64,000 nt of DNA from Stieleria mannarensis. Its GTDB lineage: Bacteria; Planctomycetota; Planctomycetia; Pirellulales; Pirellulaceae. A program made the position numbers and the translations under genes. The stretch covers positions 62,001-126,000 of the forward strand of contig NZ_JACEHH010000014.1 of NCBI RefSeq assembly GCF_014154935.1, read 5' to 3'. Of this stretch, positions 43,923-53,752 are shown piece by piece; the stretch's first letter is position 1; the number at the start of each line of letters is the position of its first letter. The notes beneath the pieces are model-generated. The model was not told where the DNA came from and did no database searches. It worked only from the letters and a program-made list of their open reading frames with translations.

Positions 43923-45821
43923 ATGGCCATCGTTCCACTCCGCCGCGTGACGTTGATCGGTGAATTGAAACACCGCGACCGAGTCTTGGCGGACTTGCAG
44001 CGATTGGGCTGTGTGCATGTGGTCGATCTGGTCAACGACGGCGGCAAACCGCACGGAACAGGGATCCGCGCCGAGGACTTAAAAGCGGCGATCGTCTATC
44101 TGGAGAACTGTCCGGAAAAGCGGCCCGGATCGTCACCGTCAAAGAGTACGACGACTCTCGCCGCGATCCGTCCGGGGGACGTCCAGCGAATCGCCGGCGA
44201 AGTGTTGCAAATCGAATCCGAATCGCGAGCCTTGGCCGAAGAACAGGAGTTGGTGGCCGAGAGGATCGAGCAAACTCGGCCCTGGGGTGATTTTCAGTTG
44301 TCCACCGCGGATGAACTGCGGGGACGCCGGTTCTTTTTTTACCGGCTGCTGCACCGCGAAGCCCGTCAGGTGTCGGCGTCGGTTTTCGCCGACGGCTACG
44401 TCAACGTCGTCAACACCGATCCTCAATACGAATACTGGGTGATCGTCGCCAAAGATCCACCTGCCGGGATGCCCATCGAACCGGAAGAGCTGGACCCGCG
44501 CTCGTTGTCTCAATTGCAGTCGCGGTTGACGGAAATCGGGGAACAGCGAGAACAGCTTCAAGTGCGGCGGATCGCCCTGACACGCTGGCTGGGTTGCTTG
44601 CGAGACGCACTGGCGGCCACCGAGGACGAGACGGCGCGGATGAATGCCAAGCAACGTTCGTTGGTCGATGGTCCGGTGTTTGCCTTGCAGGGCTGGGCAC
44701 CGCGTCGTCAATTGCCGGCCCTGGAAACCTTCGCCCGGCAAAACACGTTGGCGTTGCACCACAGCCCACCTGAAAACGATGAATTGCCGCCGACGCTGCT
44801 GAGCAACCCCGCGCCGATCGCCGGTGCCGAAGGTGCCGTGACGTTCTTCATGACGCCGGGCTATCGCGCCTGGGACCCGACGTGGGTGATGTTCTTTTCC
44901 TTTGCCGCGTTCTTCGCCATGATCCTGGCCGATGCCGGCTATGGCGTCGTGCTGGGGTTCCTGGTGGCCCTGTCCGCCCGGCGACTGGGCCAAACCGCCG
45001 CGGGGCGCAAGTTTCGGCAATTGGCCGTATTCATGGTCGTGATCACGATCGTGTATGGAGTGTTGATCGGAAGCTTCTTCGGTGTCGTCCCGGCTCCGGG
45101 AAGCTGGCTGGACGCCCTGGTGATCAAAAGTGGTGGCGTCGGGATCATGCGAGATCAAGAAGCGATGATGTTGATCTCGGGCACGATCGGCGTCTTTCAT
45201 CTGGTCCTGGCCAACGCGGTGGTCGCCTGGCGCTGGCTGGGCAGCGGGCATGCGCTCTCGGCCGTCGGCTGGGTGATCGCACTGGTCGGGGGATGGTTGT
45301 TGACGCTGACCTTGTTACCAAAACCCGACATGATGGGGCTGATGGCCGAGCGGTTCGGAGGCGATGCGGCACGATGGTCGGAGACGACATCAAGCACCGG
45401 GTGGTGGATGTTGGGCGGCGGGCTGTTGCTGGTGTTCCTGTTTTCCAGCACACGACCGGTGTTTTCGTTCCGACCACGCGACCTGCTGGGGCGATGTCTT
45501 GATGGCGTGTTGGGGCTGACCGGTGTGACCAAGGCGTTTGGCGACGCACTCAGTTACTTGCGTCTGTTCGCCCTCGGGTTGGCGAGTGCTCAACTGGCAC
45601 TGTTATTCAACCAAATGGCGTCCGATGCGGCGGAGGTCAAAGGGGTGGGGATCCTGTTGGGCATCCTGGTGTTTCTCTTGGGGCACACGTTGAACTTTGT
45701 CTTGGCGGTCGTCAGCGGCGTGGTCCACGGATTGCGATTGAACTGCATTGAATTTTTTAGCTGGTCCCTGACTGACGAGGGGCAACCGTTCCAGGCCTTT
45801 GAAATGAGAGCGAACAAGTGA
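43923..45821 (+). CDS. atpI: V-type ATP synthase subunit I (membrane stator, a-subunit)
   Basis: The 632-residue protein begins with MAIVPLRRVTLIGELKHRDR, a classic subunit I start, behind a strong GGAGGAG site. The N-terminal half (1-about 295) is soluble with coiled coils and links to the peripheral stalk. The C-terminal half has seven or eight membrane helices, including ILADAGYGVVLGF, SYLRLFALGLASAQLALLFN and a final RLNCIEFFSWSLTDEGQPFQ block that lines the ion channel in homologues. It ends TGATG with the next gene. Confidence 0.94.
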   Translation: MAIVPLRRVTLIGELKHRDRVLADLQRLGCVHVVDLVNDGGKPHGTGIRAEDLKAAIVYLENCPEKRPGSSPSKSTTTLAAIRPGDVQRIAGEVLQIESESRALAEEQELVAERIEQTRPWGDFQLSTADELRGRRFFFYRLLHREARQVSASVFADGYVNVVNTDPQYEYWVIVAKDPPAGMPIEPEELDPRSLSQLQSRLTEIGEQREQLQVRRIALTRWLGCLRDALAATEDETARMNAKQRSLVDGPVFALQGWAPRRQLPALETFARQNTLALHHSPPENDELPPTLLSNPAPIAGAEGAVTFFMTPGYRAWDPTWVMFFSFAAFFAMILADAGYGVVLGFLVALSARRLGQTAAGRKFRQLAVFMVVITIVYGVLIGSFFGVVPAPGSWLDALVIKSGGVGIMRDQEAMMLISGTIGVFHLVLANAVVAWRWLGSGHALSAVGWVIALVGGWLLTLTLLPKPDMMGLMAERFGGDAARWSETTSSTGWWMLGGGLLLVFLFSSTRPVFSFRPRDLLGRCLDGVLGLTGVTKAFGDALSYLRLFALGLASAQLALLFNQMASDAAEVKGVGILLGILVFLLGHTLNFVLAVVSGVVHGLRLNCIEFFSWSLTDEGQPFQAFEMRANK

Positions 45822-46285
45822 TGGACGAGTCGATGATAGAAATGATGGGCAGGGTCGGCGTCTATGCCCCGCTGTTTTTAGGCGCGATCGGCAGCATTCT
45901 GGGCTGTGCCGCCGGCGGGCAAGCCGCTTGCGGTGCGATGCTGGACGTCGAAGGCGGCTACGGGCGACTGATCGGCGTCTCCGCGCTGCCGTCCTCGCAA
46001 ACCATCTACGGCATTGTCGTGATGTTGTCGATGAACGGCAGTTTCCAAATCCAGGCCGCCCCGGGGATGTTTGCGATCGGGGTGCTGTGCGGATTGGCGT
46101 TGTTGTTCAGCGGCTGGTTCCAAGGAAAATGTTGTGCGTCGGCGATTCACGCCACCAAGAGCAAACCCGAGGTGTTCGGGCTGTCGGTCGCACCGGCGGC
46201 GATTGTCGAAGGCTTTGCCGTGTTTGCGTTTGTTTTCGCTTTGATCCTCGCAGGCGGTTTGCCCGCTGCGGCCGGAGGTTCCTGA
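45821..46285 (+). CDS. atpK: V-type ATP synthase subunit K (rotor ring proteolipid)
   Basis: The 154-residue protein is a fused double hairpin with four membrane helices. The ion-binding carboxylate is Glu130 in APAAIVEGFAVFAF (helix 4). The matching site in helix 2 carries Gln60 (LPSSQTIYG) instead, as in V-type rings with one site per double hairpin. Gln101 in GWFQGKC (helix 3) together with Gln60 resembles the ligand set of Na+-binding rings of Enterococcus type; this is inference. The ATG at 45821 shares its A with the atpI stop (TGATG). Confidence 0.94.
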   Translation: MDESMIEMMGRVGVYAPLFLGAIGSILGCAAGGQAACGAMLDVEGGYGRLIGVSALPSSQTIYGIVVMLSMNGSFQIQAAPGMFAIGVLCGLALLFSGWFQGKCCASAIHATKSKPEVFGLSVAPAAIVEGFAVFAFVFALILAGGLPAAAGGS

Positions 46286-46289
46286 TTCC

Positions 46290-47012
46290 ATGTCATCTTC
46301 ATCTCCCGTCCAATCGGGGCAGCCTGACGAACCCCAAGCGGACGCTACCGCGAAACCGGATACCGGTGTCGGCGTTCAGGAATTGATCGACCGGTTGAAA
46401 TCCGAAGGCGTTCAAGAAGGCCAACAACAGGCCGAGGCGTTGTTGGCCGAAGCCAAGAAGCAGGCGGCCAAGATCATCGATGCGGCCCGCGCCGAAGCCG
46501 ACGGGATCGCCGCCGAGGCACAGAAACAGGCCCAGCGGACCGAAACCAACGGCAAACGCGCGCTCCAGCTGGCCAGCCGTGACACCAGTTTAAAACTGAA
46601 AGAACAACTCCAACACGAATTCCGCAGTTGGGTCGGCGGATTGGTTCGCGAGCGGTTTGACGATTCAAGTTTCTTGATCCAATTGATCAAAGATGTCACT
46701 GCCCAGGCGATCGCGGCGATCGATCGCGGACCCGGCAGCGCAGAAAACGAGCCGGCGGTCAAATTGAATCTTTTGGTCGCCGATGGGCAAGACAAGTCGG
46801 TCGATGCGTTCATCAAAGGCCAGGCGGCGGAGATGTTGCGTCGCGGTGTGGAATTGAAAGCCGATCGCACGTTGACCCACGGGTTTCGCGTCCAAATCGT
46901 TCAGGACGACGTCGAGATCAACTTTAGCGACGAAGCGGTCACCGCGGCGCTGATGCGTTTCTTGGCCCCCAAATTTCGACAGCGGATCAGTTCGCTCGAC
47001 GGGGATGCCTGA
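46290..47012 (+). CDS. atpE: V-type ATP synthase subunit E (peripheral stalk)
   Basis: The 240-residue protein has an N-terminal variable segment, a long Ala/Gln/Lys-rich helix (QQQAEALLAEAKKQAAKIID and following) and a C-terminal globular part ending FLAPKFRQRISSL. This is the layout of subunit E of the peripheral stalk. The ATG at 46290 follows atpK by four bases. Sequence identity in this family is low; position in the operon supports the call. Confidence 0.88.
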   Translation: MSSSSPVQSGQPDEPQADATAKPDTGVGVQELIDRLKSEGVQEGQQQAEALLAEAKKQAAKIIDAARAEADGIAAEAQKQAQRTETNGKRALQLASRDTSLKLKEQLQHEFRSWVGGLVRERFDDSSFLIQLIKDVTAQAIAAIDRGPGSAENEPAVKLNLLVADGQDKSVDAFIKGQAAEMLRRGVELKADRTLTHGFRVQIVQDDVEINFSDEAVTAALMRFLAPKFRQRISSLDGDA

Positions 47013-47018
47013 TTCGAA

Positions 47019-47669
47019 ATGGAATCCTACTACACGCTGATCGCATCGCTTCCGCCGCTGCCGCGAGATTTTGACGACGGCCCGATTCCGATCACGGCGG
47101 CCACGTTGTGGCATCGGCTGTCGATGCTCGGCCAACGCGATCGGGAGATCATCCAGCAGGTGTCCGACTTTTTTCGCTGGGACCGGCAACCGCGCGACCG
47201 CAGTGATGCCGAAATTCGTGACACCCATCGCCGCTTGGTTTCTGAAATCCGTCATCCGCTGGTTGCTCGTCTGGTCAACCACCGGATCGAGATGCGAACC
47301 GTCGTGGCCGCACTCCGCTGCCAACGCGACGGATTGCCCCAGCCCGAATTCCCCGAGCTGCCGCTGTCGGTCTGGATCCGTCGGCACTGGGACGAACCCT
47401 GTTTTCGGCTGAACCACCGCTTCGATTGGCTGTCGCGTTTCTGTCAGGCGCTTGACGACGATCAACCCAAACGCGCCCAGTGGCATCTGTTCACGGAACT
47501 GTGGAATCTTTGGTGTCGCTTGGACGACCACTACAACTTTACGTTCGAATCCGTCGTATTGTACCTGGCCCGTTGGGAGATCCTGCATCGTTGGGCCAGC
47601 CAGGACGAGCAGCGGGGCCGGCAACGGTTCAACGACCTGGTCGAAGACATTTTGCAAACCTCGCGCTGA
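47019..47669 (+). CDS. DUF2764 protein of the V-ATPase operon
   Basis: The 216-residue protein starts MESYYTLIASLPPLPRDFDD, the hallmark of DUF2764, which is encoded between subunits E and A in Chlamydia and Borrelia. It is helical and acidic. No subunit C gene is present in this operon, and a C-like role has been suggested by position; I treat it as unproven. It lies 6 bp after atpE and 26 bp before atpA. Confidence 0.88.
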   Translation: MESYYTLIASLPPLPRDFDDGPIPITAATLWHRLSMLGQRDREIIQQVSDFFRWDRQPRDRSDAEIRDTHRRLVSEIRHPLVARLVNHRIEMRTVVAALRCQRDGLPQPEFPELPLSVWIRRHWDEPCFRLNHRFDWLSRFCQALDDDQPKRAQWHLFTELWNLWCRLDDHYNFTFESVVLYLARWEILHRWASQDEQRGRQRFNDLVEDILQTSR

Positions 47670-47695
47670 CGATCTTTTAGACCATTGGAGATACG

Positions 47696-49507
47696 ATGAA
47701 CGCTACCGCCAAAGACCACGGCTCGGGCACCGCAACCGTATTGGGTGTCAATGGGAACATCGTCCGCATCAAGGTGTCCGGCATGCGGATCATGAAGAAC
47801 GAGGTCGCTTACGTTTGTGTCGGTGACGAACGGTTGAAGGCCGAGGTGTTGCGGGTCAACGATGACCAAGCCGAGTTGCAGGTGTTTGAAGAGACCGACG
47901 GGGTTCGCTATGGGGACAATGTCGAATTGTCCGGCGAGATGTTGTCGGTGTCGCTCGGCCCGGGGCTGCTGGGCACGGTCTATGACGGCTTGCAAAACCC
48001 GCTGGGCGAATTGGCCGAGCTGGACGGTTTTTTTCTCAAACGTGGACGCGACGTTGCCGCCCTGGCCGCCGACACGACCTGGGATTTCACCCCGTTGTGC
48101 ACGGTCGGCGATCAAGTTGTCGCCGGCGAGGTGCTGGGAACGACGCCGGAACGGAACATCGTTCACAAGATCATGGTTCCCTTCGATGCGGCCGGCACGA
48201 TGACGGTCAAATCGATCGCCGAAGGTCGATTGCGGACCGATGCGAACGTCGCCACGCTGACCGATGCCAGAGGACGCGACGTCCAGATTCCGCTCGTGCA
48301 AACCTGGCCCGTTCGCCGCCCGATTTCGGCATTGATGCAGCAACAACGGTTGATCGAACGCGAATTTCCGTCGCAACCGTTGATCACCACGACGCGAATC
48401 ATCGACACGTTTTTCCCAATCGCCCGTGGCGGGACGGCATGCATCCCGGGACCCTTCGGTGCCGGCAAGACCGTGCTGCAGGGATTGATCGCCCGCTACA
48501 GCACCGTCGACGTCGTGATCGTCGTCGCCTGCGGCGAACGCGCCGGCGAAGTCGTCGAGACGATTCATGATTTTGCCGAGATGCCCGATCCACGCACCGG
48601 CGGAAAGCTGATGGACCGCACGATCATCATCTGCAACACCTCGTCGATGCCCGTCGCGGCACGTGAAGCGTCCATTTACACCGGCATCACGTTGGGCGAG
48701 TACTACCGGCAAATGGGCTTGGACGTGTTGTTGTTGGCCGATTCAACGTCCCGCTGGGCTCAAGCGATGCGGGAAACCAGCGGACGGTTGGAAGAGATCC
48801 CCGGTGAAGAGGCGTTTCCGGCGTATTTGGACAGCGCCATCAAGGAGCTGTATGAGCGGGCCGGGGTGTTGCGGATGGCCGACGGCCAGACCGGCAGTTT
48901 GACCATGATCGGATCGGTCTCGCCCGCCGGTGGCAATTTCGAAGAACCTGTGACCCAGTCGACCTTGGGCACGGTCAAATGCTTTTTAGGATTGTCCTAT
49001 GACCGCGCCTACAAACGGTTCTACCCGGCGATCGATCCGTTGATTTCGTGGTCGCGGTATCGAGATCAATTGGCGCCGTTTTTTAAATCCGAAGTCGATC
49101 CCCATTGGACCGCCGCCGTTTCAAAAATGCACCAGTTGTTGCGCGACGGCGAGAGTATCGACCAGATGATGCAGGTGACCGGCGAAGAAGGAATTTCGAT
49201 CGAAGATTACGTGACGCACCAGAAAGCGTTTTTCCTGGACATGGTCTATCTGCAACAAGATGCGTTCGATCCGGTCGACGTCTCCGTGCCACTGGAGCGT
49301 CAAAAGGAGATGTTCTTGTTGTGTTTGAAACTGATCAATGACGAGTACGCGTTTGCAGACAAAGAGCAAGCACGTGTGTTCTTCACCGAGTTGATCGGGC
49401 TGTTCAAAAATCTCAACACCTCCGAAAGCGACTCGGAGGATTTCAAACGATTCCGAACACGGATCTCCGAACTGCAAGCCACCGCATTGGTCGTCGACGC
49501 AAGCTGA
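47696..49507 (+). CDS. atpA: V-type ATP synthase catalytic subunit A
   Basis: Subunit A hydrolyses or makes ATP in the V1 head. The P-loop is GPFGAGKT at residues 252-259, with CGERAGEVVE, LLADSTSRWAQAMRETSGR, EEIPGEEAFPAYLDS and GSVSPAGGNFEEPVT blocks. The non-homologous region typical of V-type A subunits is present (about 110-190). At 603 residues it is normal. GGAG precedes the ATG at 47696 closely. It is last in the operon, although it is usually placed just before subunit B. Confidence 0.97.
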   Translation: MNATAKDHGSGTATVLGVNGNIVRIKVSGMRIMKNEVAYVCVGDERLKAEVLRVNDDQAELQVFEETDGVRYGDNVELSGEMLSVSLGPGLLGTVYDGLQNPLGELAELDGFFLKRGRDVAALAADTTWDFTPLCTVGDQVVAGEVLGTTPERNIVHKIMVPFDAAGTMTVKSIAEGRLRTDANVATLTDARGRDVQIPLVQTWPVRRPISALMQQQRLIEREFPSQPLITTTRIIDTFFPIARGGTACIPGPFGAGKTVLQGLIARYSTVDVVIVVACGERAGEVVETIHDFAEMPDPRTGGKLMDRTIIICNTSSMPVAAREASIYTGITLGEYYRQMGLDVLLLADSTSRWAQAMRETSGRLEEIPGEEAFPAYLDSAIKELYERAGVLRMADGQTGSLTMIGSVSPAGGNFEEPVTQSTLGTVKCFLGLSYDRAYKRFYPAIDPLISWSRYRDQLAPFFKSEVDPHWTAAVSKMHQLLRDGESIDQMMQVTGEEGISIEDYVTHQKAFFLDMVYLQQDAFDPVDVSVPLERQKEMFLLCLKLINDEYAFADKEQARVFFTELIGLFKNLNTSESDSEDFKRFRTRISELQATALVVDAS

Positions 49508-50055
49508 CACCGCCTCCGATCGCGATCAGCCTCCACTTCCCTACCCACCCATCATTCTGCCCTCTCTCCCCGACTCCCACGGATGGCAGCGCGTCCCCAC
49601 GGATCCCAGGCTGCTTCTCATCCGTGGGCTAATTCGAATCCGTCGCGACACTGCGCTCAGCCCCCGCGTTGTGGCGAATGCATCAAGGACGGCCAGCCAA
49701 GCTCATCGCTCGTTCCTTTCAAGTTCCACGGCCAGTGGACCAATGAACCCTTTCCGCTGCCACGATTCGCCAAACAGCAATCGCACCGGCTCAAGCCAGT
49801 TATTCGCTTGAGCATCAATCAGTTTGCGATTCACTTACCGGCACAAGCGATGGTGTGCAGGATTAAACCGCCCCGGTCGCTGCATCGCAGCGACCGGGAA
49901 TCGCCTAAAGGCTAAACACCAACCGTTGCTCCGACGGTGCGCCGGGTCGATTACACTGAGGCAGAATCGGATTCTGCCGGCGGCTATCTGTTTCAAATCT
50001 CAGGGCATCCTGCCCGTGAATCCCCGTCACAATAATCCCTGCGGAACAAGCACGA
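49508..50055. other. Gene-free spacer after the V-ATPase operon
   Basis: The 548 bp contain an inverted CAGAATGAT unit (49549-49561), a truncated copy of the CCCACGGAT inverted repeat (49576-49630) and an inverted copy of the TTTAGGCGATTCC repeat with a GGTCGCTGC hairpin (about 49873-49925). No terminator with a U-run was seen after atpA. No gene is supported. Confidence 0.6.
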
Positions 50056-51669
50056 ATGAAGTTTTTGTCTGTCACAATTGCGCTGGTGTTGTGTTTTGCC
50101 GGCATCGAGTTGTCCGCCGGTGACACGTGGCATCAGCCGTCCGGACCCAACGGCAACTGGCAGGTGGACGGCGATCCGCCGCTGCGTTGGAGTGCCACGC
50201 GGAACGAGAACATTCGTTGGCGGACGCCGATGCCGGAAGCCGGGATGAGCGGCGTGACGGTCTGGCGCGATCGTGTTTTTGTCACGACGCATGTGCCGAT
50301 CGAGACGATCGAGGAAAAGGAGGCGGTGACCGACATCATCGGATTCTGCCTTGACGCGAACACCGGAAAGAGACTGTGGCAGGTCACGCTGCCGGGCACC
50401 GCCTTCATTTCCTTGGCGGGCGGATTCACCGATGGAACCGTCTTCGCGCCGATCACCGACGGCGAACACGTTTGGTTTTTCAATCGCTGTGGTTCGATGG
50501 GCTGTTACGACATGGCGGGCAACCAGGTCTGGACGCGGACATGGAAACCGCGATTCAAGCACAACAACCGCCAAGCCGAACCCTACCTGGTCGGGGACGT
50601 GATCTTGTACGTCGAAGTGGCCGACAAGGAACACGGGGAGAAAATCCAAAAGTGGGCGGCCCCGGGGAAGAAGTCGGCCGGTACCGATGTGCCGGAGGGT
50701 GTCGACGAGAAACAAGTTTGGACCTATCTGCATGGGATCGACAAGCGGACCGGGAAAGTCCTGTGGCGGGAAAACGTTGGAACGGTCGTCCACAACACAC
50801 CGGTGGTCGGTCGAACGGCCGACGGCAAGTTGGCCGTGTCGCATGCCCGTGGCGGTCCGCATCGGCCGCTCGAAACACCCGCCGGGCACAGTCTGACCCG
50901 ACTTGCCCCCGGCGAAGCGGGCAAGACGATTTGGAGCACGTCGCTGGAGCGTTACGACCCTTCGTTCGCATCGCATTGGAACCAGAAGTACGTGTTCGGT
51001 TTTCGCGGCGGCAAACATGTTGTGCTCGATGCGGTTTCCGGAAAACTGTTGCGCGAACAACCGCTGTACACCGACGCAACGCTTTGGAAGTTTGATTCCG
51101 ACAACGGTGATTGGACGAAGCAGACCCATGTCGCGGTGAAAGCCGGCAAGGGCCATCCGAATACAAATCAGGCCAACCTTGTGATCGGCGACTGGCATTG
51201 GTTTCTCTCCCACAACGTCCACTACCTGGGCCGAGTCAACGTGGAAAGCGGCGTTGTCGAATACCTTGAGCTGCCGGCCCAGTTGATGGCCGACACGGAG
51301 ACACGCGACAAGGATGTTTGGCTTTGGGGCAAGGGCAACCCGAGCAACCGTCCGACCAACGCGTCCGGATTCGCCGTGGGAGACAAGGGCCAAACGGGCA
51401 CGGGATGGGGACACATCTCCGCGGCGAGTCCGACACGCGTCGGCCGCTACCTGTTTCTGCCGGTCGTGACCGGAACGGTTTACGTGATCGATACGGACAT
51501 CGATGCGTTGACGCCCGAAGCACTGGTCAGCGTCAATGATCTCGGCACCGGCGGAGAAACTTGGACGCTGGCGACCGTGACCTATGCGAACGAGCGTCTG
51601 TACGCGCACACGATGAAAGAGATCCTGTGTATCGAAGCGGAGGGCGACAATGAGTTACGAAGCGAATAA
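50056..51669 (+). CDS. Secreted PQQ-like beta-propeller protein
   Basis: The 537-residue protein has a signal peptide ([17 protein letters not shown]) and repeated WD-like strands typical of PQQ/quinoprotein-type propellers: [55 protein letters not shown]. No PQQ-dehydrogenase catalytic signature or heme site is seen, so it may be a binding protein rather than an enzyme. Planctomycetes encode many such proteins. The next gene starts about 75 bp later and may be co-transcribed. Confidence 0.83.
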   Translation: MKFLSVTIALVLCFAGIELSAGDTWHQPSGPNGNWQVDGDPPLRWSATRNENIRWRTPMPEAGMSGVTVWRDRVFVTTHVPIETIEEKEAVTDIIGFCLDANTGKRLWQVTLPGTAFISLAGGFTDGTVFAPITDGEHVWFFNRCGSMGCYDMAGNQVWTRTWKPRFKHNNRQAEPYLVGDVILYVEVADKEHGEKIQKWAAPGKKSAGTDVPEGVDEKQVWTYLHGIDKRTGKVLWRENVGTVVHNTPVVGRTADGKLAVSHARGGPHRPLETPAGHSLTRLAPGEAGKTIWSTSLERYDPSFASHWNQKYVFGFRGGKHVVLDAVSGKLLREQPLYTDATLWKFDSDNGDWTKQTHVAVKAGKGHPNTNQANLVIGDWHWFLSHNVHYLGRVNVESGVVEYLELPAQLMADTETRDKDVWLWGKGNPSNRPTNASGFAVGDKGQTGTGWGHISAASPTRVGRYLFLPVVTGTVYVIDTDIDALTPEALVSVNDLGTGGETWTLATVTYANERLYAHTMKEILCIEAEGDNELRSE

Positions 51670-51743
51670 ACTGACGACGGCCGACGCATTGCTATGACTC
51701 TGAAATGCCGCGGTATCAACCACTTGAACGGAAGAGAGACCCA

Positions 51744-52679
51744 ATGAGACGATGTCTGCTGGTAGCCGCGATTTTCCTGGTCGGCGTTTGCAATCACGTG
51801 CATGCGGAAGAAACGACGCATCGCTTTCTCGCATGCGGAAAGAACACCTACATCATGGAGGCCGACGGGAAACCGAGCTGGACCTATCCCGCGGCCACAC
51901 GCGACGGTTACGTGCTTGAGGACGGCACGATCATCCTGACGCTCAGCAAATCGAAACGCCATCGTGGTGGAGCCGTCGTCAGTATCGCTCCCGGTGGAAA
52001 GGAGACTGTGATTTGGGAAGGCACCCAAAGCGAAGTCAATAGTGCCCAGCCGACCGGCGACGGCACGTTTGTCATCACCGAGGCGGGAGACAATCCCCGG
52101 TTGTTGGAGATCAGCTCCAGCGGCGACGTCATCCTGGAGTTCCCGTTGGCGTGTCAAAAGAAGAATCACCATATGCAGACGCGGATGGCGCGTAAGATCG
52201 CCGATGGAACGTATCTCGCGCCGCACCTGTTCGACTTTGCCGTGTATCACTATTCGCCCGAGGGGAAGGTGTTGGGCAAACTGGACACCACGGTCCCGGG
52301 CGATCGGGATCATGAAATCCATACCTGGCCGTTCACCGCGATCCGACACGGCGATGGTCGCACCCTGGTTTGTTGCACTCATGGAAACCGCGTCGTGGAT
52401 TTTGACGCGTCCGGCAAGATCGTTTGGACGCTGACCAACGAGGATCTTCCCGGTAACTGGTTGCAAGACCCGTGCGGCGCTCAAGTGCTGCCCAGTGGAA
52501 ACATCGTCATCACCAGCTACGCCGCCGGACGGACGGATCCCAAAGCGCCAAAGATGTTCGAAGTCACACCGGACAAGAAGGTCGTGTGGCAATACGCCGA
52601 CGGGCAAAAGGTCGGCATCCATCACTTTCAGATCCTGACCGCCGACGGTGAACGGTTAGCTGGGCCGATTCTAAAGTAG
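51744..52679 (+). CDS. Secreted beta-propeller protein
   Basis: From the ATG at 51744 the 311-residue product has a signal peptide (CLLVAAIFLVGVCNHVHA) and short propeller-like repeats: TYIMEADGKPSWTYP, LLEISSSGDVILEFPL, VVDFDASGKIVWTLTN, MFEVTPDKKVVWQYAD. The blade pattern matches PQQ-like or arylsulfotransferase-type propellers. The stop codon TAG lies inside a GTAGCGGAAG repeat (52676-52702). It follows the larger propeller gene and may act with it. The ligand is unknown. Confidence 0.78.
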   Translation: MRRCLLVAAIFLVGVCNHVHAEETTHRFLACGKNTYIMEADGKPSWTYPAATRDGYVLEDGTIILTLSKSKRHRGGAVVSIAPGGKETVIWEGTQSEVNSAQPTGDGTFVITEAGDNPRLLEISSSGDVILEFPLACQKKNHHMQTRMARKIADGTYLAPHLFDFAVYHYSPEGKVLGKLDTTVPGDRDHEIHTWPFTAIRHGDGRTLVCCTHGNRVVDFDASGKIVWTLTNEDLPGNWLQDPCGAQVLPSGNIVITSYAAGRTDPKAPKMFEVTPDKKVVWQYADGQKVGIHHFQILTADGERLAGPILK

Positions 52680-53200
52680 CGGAAGTCGCCAAGACTTTCG
52701 GGATCATGCCGCCGCGTCGATGAAACCGTCGGCTGACAAATCTTGAATCAGCCCACGGACAAATCAGCCCACGGATAGCAGCGCGAACCCACGGATGGAA
52801 AGCGGTTAGGGATCCCTGGGTTCGCGCTGCCATCCGTGGGTTTTCTTCCTGTCGGTGTTCACGTTATCTCTCGCTGATTCCGATCGGTCCCCTGGCCTGG
52901 TGTCCGTCGGACCACGTCGCCACGATCTGTTCGTCTGTCACTCGCTCACCCTGCTGGTGCGGTTCGGCCCGCCGGTCGGGTTGTCGGTTTTGGCCCGCGG
53001 GCATAGGTTTCTGCCAGCCCGTCATTTCGCGTCGGGCTGTGAAAAGGGCAGGAACCGCTGGTGTGCAGGCTTCAGCCGCCCGCTGTCGCTGCGAAACAGC
53101 GACCGGGAATCGCCTAAAGGCTAGAACACCAGCGCCGATACCCGTGCCATGTGTTCCTGACCCGTTTTCGCGAATTCACAGATGAAAAGGGATTGTTTTG
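52680..53200. other. Gene-free spacer with three repeat families
   Basis: The 521 bp contain the GTAGCGGAAG copy that supplies the preceding stop (52676-52702), the GCCCACGGAT inverted repeat (arms 52767-52796 and 52812-52840) and an inverted GCCTTTAGGCGATTCC copy with hairpin (about 53065-53135). Sequence after that leads to the CAP-like gene. No gene is supported. Confidence 0.6.
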
Positions 53201-53752
53201 ATGAAATCACGTTGGATGCTTCTCGTCGCGTTTGCATTGACCTCCGCCGCTATCGCCCAAGGGGGCGCGTTCGACGAAGTCAACGCGTGGCGCCGCGGGG
53301 CGGGATTGCCGGAATTGATCGAAGACCCCGAGATGACCAAGTTCGCGCAGCGAAAGGCGGAGTACCGAGCCGCCCGCGGGTTGAAGAACGGGCACCAAGG
53401 GCCTTCGGTACCGGGCGGTTGGACCGAGGGTTGCGGCGAAGCGACGGCAACCTGGGGATGGTTGACCTGTGCGACGGAGTGTGATTTCCGATACGCCGGT
53501 GCGGGGATCGCAACCGGGGCTGATGGAGAGCGGTACATGGTGTTCGTCGGTCGCGGCGGCAGCGGACGGGCGTTGATCAATCCCAACAGTTACCCGATCA
53601 TCAAGACCGCGCACCTGACGCCCAAACCGATCCGTGGGTTGGTGAAGGCCGCTGCGTCGGCAAAGAATGTCGTCTCAACGAAAGCCACCGCCTCGGCAAA
53701 GGTCAGCGCCGCGGCTGCCCAGCGCTGTCCCAAGTGCGGCCGAATTCACTAA
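53201..53752 (+). CDS. Small secreted CAP/SCP-like protein with a Cys-rich tail
   Basis: The 183-residue protein has a signal peptide (LLVAFALTSAAIAQG) and a short CAP-like core: VNAWRRGAGLPELIEDPEM, KFAQRKAEYRAARGLKNGHQ, GCGEATATWGWLTC and YMVFVGRGGSG. The last residues CPKCGRIH form a zinc-knuckle-like end after an Ala/Ser/Lys linker. Not all classical CAP residues are present, so this is a divergent member. The ATG at 53201 is preferred to the TTG three bases earlier. Role unknown. Confidence 0.68.
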   Translation: MKSRWMLLVAFALTSAAIAQGGAFDEVNAWRRGAGLPELIEDPEMTKFAQRKAEYRAARGLKNGHQGPSVPGGWTEGCGEATATWGWLTCATECDFRYAGAGIATGADGERYMVFVGRGGSGRALINPNSYPIIKTAHLTPKPIRGLVKAAASAKNVVSTKATASAKVSAAAAQRCPKCGRIH

